Shown one piece after another: positions 24,667 to 32,001 of a stretch of DNA of 33,389 nucleotides (its first letter is position 1; each line of letters starts with the position of its first letter). The notes beneath the pieces are model-generated. The model did no database searches and had not been told where the DNA came from. It worked only from the letters and a program-made list of their open reading frames with translations. Origin of the DNA: Bifidobacterium breve (GTDB taxonomy: Bacteria; Actinomycetota; Thermoleophilia; Solirubrobacterales; Solirubrobacteraceae); NCBI GenBank assembly GCA_945881845.1, contig CAMCVN010000020.1, forward strand, positions 1-33,389. The letters are read 5' to 3'. The position numbers and the translations under genes are program-made.

Positions 24667-24672
24667 TGTCAA
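24667..24672 (-). promoter_or_regulatory. Conserved TTGACA (-35-like) before propeller 1
   Basis: TTGACA on the minus strand is conserved before propellers 1 and 2 (24667-24672 and 27613-27618), about 35-40 bases before the starts. A good -10 box at the usual distance is not visible, so the assignment is tentative. Confidence 0.3.
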
Positions 24673-24679
24673 GGGTCAG

Positions 24680-24703
24680 TGGCGCGACGGTTGTCGCTCG
24701 CCA
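24680..24703. promoter_or_regulatory. Dyad upstream of propeller 1 (operator- or att-arm-like)
   Basis: An inverted repeat TGGC-GCGAC / GTCGC-GCCA with a 4-base loop and one bulged base. It is repeated exactly at 27626-27649 upstream of propeller 2. It lies just upstream of the TTGACA and has no T-tract, so an operator or recombinase arm site is more likely than a terminator. Confidence 0.4.
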
Positions 24704-24798
24704 ACAGATGACTTGGAAGTACCTCTAACGCGCAAACTACCGAATGTCACCGTAGAACGCGGCAGTCCCGGTGCCTTCAGCCCGCGATCACGGAACGT

Positions 24799-24886
24799 AA
24801 GCGGAGGGGGAGGGATTCGAACCCTCGGTACAGGGGTTACCCGTACAACAGTTTCGTCGTCATCGAAGGTGGTCGAGACTGCCCCG
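24799..24886 (-). pseudogene. tRNA-Ser(CGA) 3'-half remnant 1, with 18-nt insertion
   Basis: Positions 24799-24854 match 56 of 56 bases of the 3' part (and 3 flanking bases) of the intact tRNA-Ser(CGA) at 29444-29533. An 18-nt foreign stretch (24855-24872) follows. The tRNA sequence then resumes for 14 bases (24873-24886, anticodon and 5' anticodon stem). The break falls just 3' of the anticodon, between positions 36 and 37. The 5' acceptor strand and a proper D arm are missing, so it cannot be a working tRNA. It lies about 165 bp upstream of propeller 1. Confidence 0.8.
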
Positions 24887-24903
24887 GAAACCGAGCGTTT
24901 CCG
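24885..24903. other. Conserved hairpin beside tRNA remnant 1
   Basis: CGGAAAC / GTTTCCG with a 5-base loop CGAGC. It aligns base for base with the hairpin beside remnant 2 (27812-27832); one stem pair is A-T here and G-C there, a compensatory change. It is followed in both places by CGCCTGTTTGCTTGGG. Confidence 0.55.
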
Positions 24904-24941
24904 CCTGTTTGCTTGGGGTTTCCGGGGTGCCTGGGTGTTCG

Positions 24942-24961
24942 TGGGAACGGTTTTGGGAACG
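24942..24961. repeat. Paired TGGGAACG direct repeats (set 1)
   Basis: TGGGAACG occurs twice with a 12-base period, shortly after the stop of propeller 2. The same pair with the same spacing lies at 27869-27888 after propeller 3. Short, regularly spaced direct repeats beside a tRNA-derived core resemble integrase arm-binding sites (inference). Confidence 0.45.
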
Positions 24962-24975
24962 CGCGGTGGGTGCGG

Positions 24976-27576
24976 CTACTTGAAGGTGTAGCTCTTCGTG
25001 TTTGCGGTGCCGCTAACGGAGCCCTTCTTTGGCGTGACCGCGGCGAGCCACTTGCCCTTCGCGAGCTTGATCGTGCAGGAGCGCCTAGCGAGCTTCTTCT
25101 TGCCTTGTTTGATCGTGACGTTCTTGCAGGAGCCGGTCTTTGTTATGCGGCCGCTTGTCGCGGTGAGCGTGTAGGTAACGCCGGCTACCGGGGTGATCAG
25201 CGCGGTGGTGGTCTTCGCTTTCGCTGATGAGGCCCAAGTTACGACGGGCTTTGCTGGCTTGGGTGTGGGGGTTGGCGGGGGGGTTGGTGTGGGCGGTGGT
25301 GTGGGGTCAACTGGAGTGACACTCACGGCGCTCGACTCTGCCCCTGCACCCGCGCTGTTCACGGCCCGCAGCTTGATGCTGTAGGCGGCGCCGTTGGTGA
25401 GGCCGCTGATCGAGATCGGTGACGTCGTAGCGGCGGGGCTGCGCGTAGTCCACGTTGAACCGTTGTTTGTCGAGTACTCGTAGTTCGTGATCGCAGCGCC
25501 GTTGCTTGCGCCTGGGGTGAACGCGATGCCCGCGCTCGCGTTGCCGGGCGTGGCAACTAGAGCGGTTGGCGCGTCAGGCGCGGCCGCCGGTCTGACGCTG
25601 TTCGATGAAGATGACGCCGCTGTCTGCCAGGTCGCAAGCTTCGCTTTCGCGGTGAACGTGTAAGCGCTTCCGTTAGTTAGGCCTCTAACCACGCACGATC
25701 CAAGGACGAAGCTGGTGGTGCAGTTCTTGGAAGAGTCCTGAACCGCGGTGAAGGTGTACGACGACGGAGCACCAAAGGCTGCTGATAGCGGGTTGACTGC
25801 AACTGTGACGGTTGCTTGGCCAGCGCCTGTCACGGCAGCAGGTGCCGCAGGCTTGGCAGGCGGAGCGGAGTACGAGCTCGGCTTGATCTTCGACACATTG
25901 TCCGACCCGTAGTTGGCGATGTAGATGTTGCCGGCCGAATCCACCGTGAGCCCGGTCGGGCCGCTGCCGGTGGTTCCAAGGATCGTTGACGTGCCACCCG
26001 GCGTGATCTTCGACACATTGTCCGCGCCGAAGTTGGTGGTGTAGATGTTGCCAGCCGAATCCACCGTGATCCCGGTCGGGCGGCTGCCGGTGGCGGCAAG
26101 GATCGTTGACGTGCCGCCCGGCGTGATCTTCGACACATTGCTCGAGTCCTCGTTGGCGGTGTAGATGTTGCCGGCCGAATCCACCGTGATCCCGAACGGG
26201 GTGCTGCCCGTGGTTCCAAGGATCGTTGACGTGCCGTCGGGCGTGATCTTCGACACATTGTCCGAGAAGTAGTTGGCGGTGTAGATGTTGCCGGCCGAAT
26301 CAACCGTGATCCCGGTCGGGCGGCTTTCGGGGCCGGTGGTGCCCAGGATCGTTGACGTGCCACCCGGCGTGATCTTCGACACATTGTCCGAGCCGAAGTT
26401 GGCGGTGTAGACGTTGCCGGCCGAATCAACTGTGATTCCTTGCGGGTTGGCGCCGGTTGCGGCCCAGTTGGTGGTGGAGACACCGCCGGGCGTGATTTTC
26501 GACACATTGTTCGAGAAGTAGTTGGCGGTGTAGATGTTGCCGGCCGAATCAACCGTGATCGCGCGCGGGCCTTGGACGGCGGTTCCTAGGATCGTTGACG
26601 TGCCACCCGGCGTGATCTTCGACACATTGTCCGAGTCGCTGTTGGCGGTGTAGACGTTGCCGGCCGAATCAACCGTAATCGCGTACGGGCGGCTGTCGGT
26701 GCCGGTGGCGGCCAGGATCGATGATGAGAACTCCGGCGTGATCTTTGACACATTGTCCGAGCCGAAGTTGGCGGTGTAGATGTTGCCGGCCGAATCAACC
26801 GCGATCCCGGTCGGGCCGCTTTCGGTGGCGGCAAGGATCGTTGACGTGCCATCGGGCGTGATTTTTGACACATTGTTCGTGCCGAAGCTGGTGGTGTAGA
26901 TGTTGCCAGCCGAATCCACAGTGATCCTAGACGGGTAGCTGTTGGTGCCGGTGGTGGCGAGGATTGTTGATGTGCCATCGGGCGTGATCTTCGACACATT
27001 GTCCGAGCCCTGGTTGGCGGTGTAGATGTTGCCGGCCGAATCAACCGCAATCCCGGTCGGGTTGCTGAAGCTGCCGGTCGCGGCGAGGATTGTTGATGTT
27101 CCGTCCGGCGTGATCTTCGACACATTGTCCGAGCCACTGTTCGCGGTGTAGATGTTGCCGGCCGAATCAACCGTGATCCCATACGGGCGGCTTTCGGGGC
27201 CGGTGGTGCCCAGGATCGTTGACGTGCCGCCGGGCGTGATCTTCGACACATTGTTCGTGCCCCAGTTGGAGGTGTAGACGTTGCCGGCCGAATCAACCGC
27301 AATCCCGAATGGTCCGCTGTCGGGGCCGGTGGTTCCTAGGATCGTTGACGTGCCGCCGGGCGTGATTTTCGACACATTGTTCGTGCCCGAGTTGGCGGTG
27401 TAGACGTTGCCGGCCGAATCAACCGCAATCCCGTACGGGTTGTTGCCAGTTGCGGCAAAAATGGAGGACGCGGCGTGAGCTGAGCCCGCGAACGTTGCCG
27501 CGCAAAGCAGCGACACACAGACACCCGTCAGCACGGTTGCGTAGCGACGCGAAGAAGAACCCACGGCCAAATTCAT
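24976..27576 (-). CDS. Large secreted beta-propeller protein with two FN3-like domains (propeller 2)
   Basis: An 866-residue exported protein. Signal peptide 1-35 is almost identical to that of propeller 1 (MNLAVGSSSRR...FAGSAHA). Residues 36-568 are 13 blade repeats of 40-42 residues (consensus ..GITVDSAGNIYTANxGSDNVSKITPGG). Next come an FN3-like domain closely related to that of propeller 1 (~576-663), a second FN3 domain (~667-755, SGLTNGAAYSIKLRAVNSAG), a PPPTPTP linker, and a ~90-residue C-terminal domain ending NTKSYTFK, homologous to that of propeller 3 and with a Cys pair. ATG 27576 is chosen by homology with propeller 1 and because GGGGA precedes it. Probable surface or matrix protein; ligand unknown. 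Confidence 0.85.
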   Translation of the reverse strand: MNLAVGSSSRRYATVLTGVCVSLLCAATFAGSAHAASSIFAATGNNPYGIAVDSAGNVYTANSGTNNVSKITPGGTSTILGTTGPDSGPFGIAVDSAGNVYTSNWGTNNVSKITPGGTSTILGTTGPESRPYGITVDSAGNIYTANSGSDNVSKITPDGTSTILAATGSFSNPTGIAVDSAGNIYTANQGSDNVSKITPDGTSTILATTGTNSYPSRITVDSAGNIYTTSFGTNNVSKITPDGTSTILAATESGPTGIAVDSAGNIYTANFGSDNVSKITPEFSSSILAATGTDSRPYAITVDSAGNVYTANSDSDNVSKITPGGTSTILGTAVQGPRAITVDSAGNIYTANYFSNNVSKITPGGVSTTNWAATGANPQGITVDSAGNVYTANFGSDNVSKITPGGTSTILGTTGPESRPTGITVDSAGNIYTANYFSDNVSKITPDGTSTILGTTGSTPFGITVDSAGNIYTANEDSSNVSKITPGGTSTILAATGSRPTGITVDSAGNIYTTNFGADNVSKITPGGTSTILGTTGSGPTGLTVDSAGNIYIANYGSDNVSKIKPSSYSAPPAKPAAPAAVTGAGQATVTVAVNPLSAAFGAPSSYTFTAVQDSSKNCTTSFVLGSCVVRGLTNGSAYTFTAKAKLATWQTAASSSSNSVRPAAAPDAPTALVATPGNASAGIAFTPGASNGAAITNYEYSTNNGSTWTTRSPAATTSPISISGLTNGAAYSIKLRAVNSAGAGAESSAVSVTPVDPTPPPTPTPPPTPTPKPAKPVVTWASSAKAKTTTALITPVAGVTYTLTATSGRITKTGSCKNVTIKQGKKKLARRSCTIKLAKGKWLAAVTPKKGSVSGTANTKSYTFK
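25873..27471 (-). repeat. 13 x 120-126-bp repeat array encoding propeller blades
   Basis: Thirteen in-frame units of 40, 41 or 42 codons. The two-codon length differences fall in the loop before the xGITVDSAGN strand. Many units share long identical stretches such as plus-strand GTGTAGATGTTGCCGGCCGA. Confidence 0.92.
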
Positions 27577-27744
27577 CGTTCCCCGACCCTCAATCTCAAA
27601 CAGTGTTGGTTTTGTCAAAGGTCAGTGGCGCGACGGTTGTCGCTCGCCAACAGATGACTTGGAGGTTTCTCTAACGCGCAAACTACCGAATGTCACCGTA
27701 GAACGCGGCAGTCCCGCTGCCATCAGCCTGAGACCAAGGAACGT
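27577..27744. repeat. Upstream block shared by propellers 1 and 2
   Basis: Between the propeller 2 start and tRNA remnant 2. It contains 44 bp (from GGTCAGTGGCGCGACGG) and 48 bp (from CTCTAACGCGCAAACTACC) identical to the block at 24635-24798, including the dyad at 27626-27649 and TTGACA at 27613-27618. No coding frame here is credible. The region before propeller 3 (29325-29440) does not share this block. Confidence 0.75.
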
Positions 27745-27805
27745 AAGCGGAGGGGGAGGGATTCGAACCCTCGGTACAGGGGTTACCCGTACAACAGTTT
27801 TCGAG
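27745..27805 (-). pseudogene. tRNA-Ser(CGA) 3'-half remnant 2
   Basis: All 61 bases match 29441-29501 in and beside the intact tRNA-Ser(CGA): 3' flank, discriminator, 3' acceptor strand, T arm, variable arm, 3' anticodon stem and the anticodon loop through CTCGAAA. Identity stops at position 31 of the tRNA, where T becomes A; the rest of the tRNA is absent. Anticodon loop to 3' end is the classic extent of a tyrosine-integrase attachment core. It lies about 170 bp upstream of propeller 2. Confidence 0.85.
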
Positions 27806-27811
27806 TCTGTT

Positions 27812-27832
27812 GCGGGAAATGAGCATTCCCGC
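27812..27832. other. Conserved hairpin beside tRNA remnant 2
   Basis: GCGGGAA / TTCCCGC with a 7-base loop, aligned with the hairpin at 24885-24903. Six pairs are common to both and one has changed on both sides. Confidence 0.55.
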
Positions 27833-27868
27833 CTGTTTGCTTGGGTTTCCGACGCTCCTGGGTGCTCG

Positions 27869-27888
27869 TGGGAACGGTTTTGGGAACG
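27869..27888. repeat. Paired TGGGAACG direct repeats (set 2)
   Basis: Two TGGGAACG copies with 12-base period, 15 bp from the stop of propeller 3; identical in arrangement to 24942-24961. Confidence 0.45.
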
Positions 27889-27902
27889 CGCGAGCGGTGC
27901 GG

Positions 27903-29324
27903 CTACTTGAAGGTGTAGATCTTTGTGATCGCCGCGCCCTTGGCTGCACCGCTAGTTGCGATCACGGAGATTGCCGCGGTTCCCTTACTTCCCTTGGCCG
28001 TGCACGAGAGACGCACGAGTCGCTTCGTGCCCCGCCCGCTCGTGACCTTCTTGCACGCACTTGACTTGGTCTTGCCGCCGCTAATTATCGTGATCTTGTA
28101 GTTCACGCCGCGCGCCGGGGTGACCCGTGCGCTGACGGTTCTTGCCCTGGCCGATGATGACCAAGCTACTGAAGCGGCGGCAGTCTTACCGAGGACCGGC
28201 GGCGTGGCTAGCCAGCATTCCCCGTACCCATCGCATTCCTGCGCGATTCCTCCTGGCACGGAGCCGGTCGCTGCCCAGTCGGGGGTTGACTGACCGTCCG
28301 GCGTGATTTTGGAGATGGTCCCCCAACGCAGGTTGCTGGTGTAGACGTTGTTAGCCGAGTCAATCGTGATCCCGACGGGGAAGCCACCGGAGGGAATCGT
28401 CGTTGATACGCCGTCCGGCGTGATTTTCGAAACGTTGTTTGACGCGTTATTGCTGACGTACACGTTGCCAGCGGCATCAATTGCGATCCCCGCCGGCTGA
28501 CGACCGGTGACGCCGAAGACCGTTGTGACGCCGCGGGGAGTGATCTTTGTGACCGTCGAAAACGTTGTGGATGCATTAAGACTGCGCGAGATTGAGTTGC
28601 TGGTGTAGACGTTGCCGGCGGCGTCGAGCGCGATTCCCGTTGGCGAACCATCGGTGACGCCGAGCGTCGTTGAAACTCCGTCCGGCGTAATCTTCGACAC
28701 GTTCCCGCTCCATCCATCAGGCCCGTTGGCGGTGTAAACGTTGCCGGAGGCATCAATCGCTATTGCTTGCGGGTGGCTGCCGGTGGTGCCCAGGATCGTC
28801 GAGACTCCGTCGGGCGTGATCTTCGAGACGTTGTTAGAGCCGCTGTTCGCCGTGTAGAGGTTCCCGGCGGAATCAATTGCGATTGCCATCGGGTTGCTGC
28901 CAGCCGGTAGCGGTACCCAGTCGGGGGTTGACGTTCCGTCCGGCGTAATCCTTGAGATGCCGGTTGAGTCACACGGAGTCGGTGAGCAAACGCCACTTGG
29001 GAAATTCGCCGTGTAGACGTTCCCGGCGCGATCGACCGCGATCGCTCGTGGCGGTGCCTCCCACGGGTTGACCTGGGTCACACCCAACAGTGTTGTTACG
29101 CCGTCCGGCGTGATCTTCGAAACGTTGTGTGACCCGTAGTTAGCGGTGTAGATGTTGTCAGCCGCGTCAACCGTGATCGCGTAGGGGAAACGGCCTTCAA
29201 AGGCTGCTGCTCCCGCGGTTGGTGTTGCAGCGGCGGCGAATGCCAGAGCACTCAACGCCACGGCATTTAGAGCGGTCAAGACGGAGAACCGCCCACGCCA
29301 AGAGTCCCTACCGACCAAGCTCAT
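27903..29324 (-). CDS. Secreted seven-blade beta-propeller protein (propeller 3)
   Basis: A 473-residue exported protein with a signal peptide (about 1-39). Seven full blade repeats of the same family (consensus AIAIDAAGNVYTANxxSNNVSKITPDGVST) are followed by a degenerate eighth (GGIAQECDGYGECWLA). The repeats are more varied in sequence and length than in propellers 1 and 2, so this is the oldest or least homogenised array. The C-terminal ~90 residues (ASVAWSSSARARTV...KIYTFK) are homologous to those of propeller 2; there is no FN3 domain. ATG 29324 fits the Shine-Dalgarno stretch AAAGGTGAT upstream; GTG 29327 is the alternative. It is the gene nearest the intact tRNA-Ser. Confidence 0.85.
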   Translation of the reverse strand: MSLVGRDSWRGRFSVLTALNAVALSALAFAAAATPTAGAAAFEGRFPYAITVDAADNIYTANYGSHNVSKITPDGVTTLLGVTQVNPWEAPPRAIAVDRAGNVYTANFPSGVCSPTPCDSTGISRITPDGTSTPDWVPLPAGSNPMAIAIDSAGNLYTANSGSNNVSKITPDGVSTILGTTGSHPQAIAIDASGNVYTANGPDGWSGNVSKITPDGVSTTLGVTDGSPTGIALDAAGNVYTSNSISRSLNASTTFSTVTKITPRGVTTVFGVTGRQPAGIAIDAAGNVYVSNNASNNVSKITPDGVSTTIPSGGFPVGITIDSANNVYTSNLRWGTISKITPDGQSTPDWAATGSVPGGIAQECDGYGECWLATPPVLGKTAAASVAWSSSARARTVSARVTPARGVNYKITIISGGKTKSSACKKVTSGRGTKRLVRLSCTAKGSKGTAAISVIATSGAAKGAAITKIYTFK

Positions 29325-29443
29325 CACGTAATCACCTTTAATCTCGAGCTGCGTTGGGTTGCCACTATCTCTAAGGCTACCGCAGCTCCTGACCTATTGA
29401 GACAACTTCACTGGCCGCCGCCAACGCGGCCGCAGCTTCCAAG

Positions 29444-29533
29444 CGGAGGGGGAGGGATTCGAACCCTCGGTACAGGGGTTACCCGTACAACAGTTTTCGA
29501 GACTGCCCCGTTCAACCGCTCCGGCACCCCTCC
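29444..29533 (-). tRNA. tRNA-Ser(CGA)
   Basis: A 90-nt type II tRNA on the minus strand. The acceptor GGAGGGG pairs with CCCCTCC, discriminator G, T arm GAGGG-TTCGAAT-CCCTC, long variable arm, and anticodon loop CTCGAAA on stem GCAGT/ACTGT, giving anticodon CGA. CCA is not encoded. Its 3' half is the source of the two remnants at 24799 and 27745. Confidence 0.95.
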
Positions 29534-29694
29534 GGGGCCGCGCATCTTCTGCGCGACAGTCGCAGCCTAGCGAGCCGCCACCGCCTCGCGGCCGTAGCCC
29601 GCGCCCGCGCCGCAAAAAAAAAGGTCGCAATGCGCCCGCGAATCTGGCACGATGGCGTTTCGGACGAATAGGTCTAGTCTCGTCCTTCAAGCCA
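29534..29694. other. Intergenic region between tRNA-Ser and the formate dehydrogenase operon
   Basis: About 160 bp shared by the divergent tRNA and operon. It holds an A9 tract (29614-29622) and TAGTCT (29674-29679) 15 bases before the operon ATG, a possible -10. No Shine-Dalgarno site and no coding frame are visible. Confidence 0.35.
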
Positions 29695-31350
29695 ATGGCA
29701 AGCAACCTGATCAAACTCACACGCCGCCACCATCCCGTCGATGCCCCGACGGCTTTAGCGAAGCTGAGCGCGATCGTCGCTGAGACCGGCACGATCACCG
29801 ATGAGGACATCCGCACCGTCGCGACCGACTACCAGCTCCCTGAAGCGTCGGTTTACGGCATCGCAACCTTCTACGACGATCTGATCGCACCGCGCGGCAA
29901 GCGCCACGTGCGGATCTGCACCGGCACGGCCTGCTTTGAGGCCGGCGACGCCGATAGCGCGCAGCGGATCTGCGACGGGCTCGGCGTCGGGATGGGCGAA
30001 GTGAGCGATGACGGCAGCGTCTCGGTCGCCGAGACCGTCTGCCTTGGCTTCTGCCACAGCAGCCCGGCGGTACGCGACAACGACGTGATCGACGCCGGGC
30101 CCGGCGTGATCGAACGCGTGATCGAAGGCAACACCGTTCAAGCCCTCGAGCCACCGATGCGCAGCCTGCTCGCCGATCCTGTTCTAACCCAGCCCGGCAC
30201 TTGGGCCGGCCTGCGCCGCGCGCTCGCCGAAATGACGCCCGAAGATCTCCTCCACGTAGAAGCGAAGGCCGCCGACCTGCGTGGCCGCGGCGGCGCCGCC
30301 TTCCCGGCCGGCAACAAGTGGGAGTTCGCCCGCAACGCGCCCGGTGAGCAGAAGTACATCGTCGCCAACGGCGATGAGGGCGACCCCGGCTCCTACATCG
30401 ACAAGTACCTGATGGAACAGTCGCCGGAGCTGCTGCTCGAAGGGCTCGCGCTTGCCGGTTACGCCGTCGGCTCCGACCAAGGCTTCGTGCTCGTCCGCTC
30501 CGAGTACCCGCAGTCCACGATCATCCTCCGCGAAGCGGTGGAGCAGGCGAAGGCCGAGAACCTGCTCGGCGACAACATCCTCGGCAGCGACTTCAGCTTC
30601 AACGTGACGATCGTCGAAGGCGCCGGCTCATACGTCGTTGGCGAAGAGACTGCGCTGCTGGCATGCCTGCAGGGTCTGCGCGGCACCGTCTCAGCCCGCC
30701 CGCCGTTCCCGGCCGAGCGCGGCGTCTACGAGGAGCCGACCGTCGTCAACAACGTTGAGACGCTCTGCAACGTTCCCTTTATCGCCGCCCAGGGCGCCGA
30801 GGCCTTCCGCAATCTGAGTCCCGGCGATTCGGCCGGCTCCAAGCTCGTCTGCTTCAACTCGGCCTTTGAAAACCCAGGCATGGTCGAGATTCCCTTTGGC
30901 CTAACCGTGCGTGAGCTTTGCGAAGAGGTCGCCGGCGGCCTGAAGGGCGGAGCGGCGATCAAGGCGGTGCAGATCGGCGGCCCGCTCGGTGGCATCCTGC
31001 CCGCCAGCCTGCTCGACACGCCGTTCGACTTCGCGCCGCTGGCTGAGGTCGGCTGCATGGTCGGCCACGGCAGCATCCTCGCCTTTGATGAGACGACCGA
31101 CATGCGCTCGCTCGCCCAGCACCTGCTGCGCTTCGGCGCGCACGAATCGTGCGGCAAGTGCTTCCCCTGCCGGATCGGCCTGCAGCGCGCCTATGAACTC
31201 TTCAGCGACGACGAACCGGTTGATCGCGTCGCGCTCGAAGAGCTACTCGAAACTTTGGAACTCGGCAGCCTCTGCGCGCACGGCAGCGGGATGCCGGCAC
31301 CGATCCGCAGCCTGCTGCTGCACTTCCCTGACGAACTGGGGCTGCGCTGA
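29695..31350 (+). CDS. NuoE-NuoF fusion: NAD(H)-binding subunit of a soluble formate dehydrogenase
   Basis: A 551-residue fusion of two diaphorase modules. Residues 1-~150 are NuoE-like, a thioredoxin-fold [2Fe-2S] domain with Cys75, Cys80, Cys116 and Cys120 (CTGTAC and CLGFC). Residues ~155-551 are NuoF-like: GRGGAAFPAGNKWEF and NGDEGDPGSYIDKYLME bind FMN and NADH, and HESCGKCFPCRIGL plus the Cys of LGSLCAHG bind a [4Fe-4S] cluster. It passes electrons between NAD+ and the formate-oxidising subunit. NuoE and NuoF are usually separate (FdsG and FdsB), so the fusion is notable. Its TGA overlaps the next ATG (ATGA at 31347-31353 region). Confidence 0.9.
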   Translation: MASNLIKLTRRHHPVDAPTALAKLSAIVAETGTITDEDIRTVATDYQLPEASVYGIATFYDDLIAPRGKRHVRICTGTACFEAGDADSAQRICDGLGVGMGEVSDDGSVSVAETVCLGFCHSSPAVRDNDVIDAGPGVIERVIEGNTVQALEPPMRSLLADPVLTQPGTWAGLRRALAEMTPEDLLHVEAKAADLRGRGGAAFPAGNKWEFARNAPGEQKYIVANGDEGDPGSYIDKYLMEQSPELLLEGLALAGYAVGSDQGFVLVRSEYPQSTIILREAVEQAKAENLLGDNILGSDFSFNVTIVEGAGSYVVGEETALLACLQGLRGTVSARPPFPAERGVYEEPTVVNNVETLCNVPFIAAQGAEAFRNLSPGDSAGSKLVCFNSAFENPGMVEIPFGLTVRELCEEVAGGLKGGAAIKAVQIGGPLGGILPASLLDTPFDFAPLAEVGCMVGHGSILAFDETTDMRSLAQHLLRFGAHESCGKCFPCRIGLQRAYELFSDDEPVDRVALEELLETLELGSLCAHGSGMPAPIRSLLLHFPDELGLR

Positions 31351-31997
31351 TGCAGGTGATGATTGACGGCAACGCAGTCGAGGTTGAGCCAGGCACGACG
31401 CTGCTTGAGGCGATCCGCGGCAGCGGCGGCGAGGTCGCATCGCTCTGTTACGACGAGCGGATGGACCCGTTCGGCGCCTGCCGCGTCTGCATGGTCGGCG
31501 TTGAAGGTGCGCCCGGCCCGCTCCCTTCCTGCACGACGCTCTGCCGCGAAGGGATGGAGATTTCAACGACCGACGAAACTGCGCTGCGCGTTGCCGGCGC
31601 CGTCGTCGAACTGGTTTTAAGCGAGCTGCCCGAAGCGCCGGGCGAGCACACCGAGCTGGCCGCCGTCGCCAAGCAGCTGAACGTGACGAAGACGCGTTGG
31701 ACCGGCGCCGTGCACGAGAAGGACGAAGACCTGCGCCATCCATATCTCGCCTTCCGCCACGAGCTCTGCATCAGTTGCGGCCGCTGCGTGCGCGCCTGCG
31801 ATGAGGTTCAGGGCGCGTTCGCGCTCACAGTCACCGGCCGCGGTTTCTCCTCCAACGTTGCCGCCGGCGTTGACAGCGGCTTCGCCGAATCGTCCTGCGT
31901 CTCGTGCGGCGCCTGCGCCGACACGTGCCCAACCGACGCGATAGTAGAATTAAGGCTTCTGGAATTGGCAATCGAGCGAAATGGTTCAGGGGAATAA
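31350..31997 (+). CDS. Iron-sulfur electron-transfer subunit (NuoG/FdsA N-terminal-like) of formate dehydrogenase
   Basis: A 215-residue protein carrying the electron-wire part usually fused to the N terminus of FdsA or NuoG. Residues 1-75 are a [2Fe-2S] ferredoxin domain with Cys33, Cys44, Cys47 and Cys61. Residues ~130-210 hold two [4Fe-4S] motifs, CISCGRCVRAC and CVSCGACADTCP. It should pass electrons from the molybdenum subunit to the NuoEF fusion. It overlaps the upstream gene by 1 bp and the alpha subunit starts 4 bp after its stop, so the three are translated together. The split of this module from the catalytic subunit is the unusual point. Confidence 0.9.
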   Translation: MQVMIDGNAVEVEPGTTLLEAIRGSGGEVASLCYDERMDPFGACRVCMVGVEGAPGPLPSCTTLCREGMEISTTDETALRVAGAVVELVLSELPEAPGEHTELAAVAKQLNVTKTRWTGAVHEKDEDLRHPYLAFRHELCISCGRCVRACDEVQGAFALTVTGRGFSSNVAAGVDSGFAESSCVSCGACADTCPTDAIVELRLLELAIERNGSGE

Positions 31998-32001
31998 AGC
32001 G

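Noticed and set aside
24799-24903. Remnants as functional tRNA genes
   Set aside because: Both lack the 5' acceptor strand and a proper D arm, and remnant 1 has an 18-nt break in the anticodon loop. They cannot fold as full tRNAs.
27683-27949. Minus-strand frame running through tRNA remnant 2 (contains LENCCTGNPCTEGSNPSPS)
   Set aside because: This peptide is the translation of tRNA-Ser sequence and also appears beside the intact tRNA, so it reflects the RNA gene and not a protein. The FPKPFP stretch before it is the translation of the TGGGAACG repeats.
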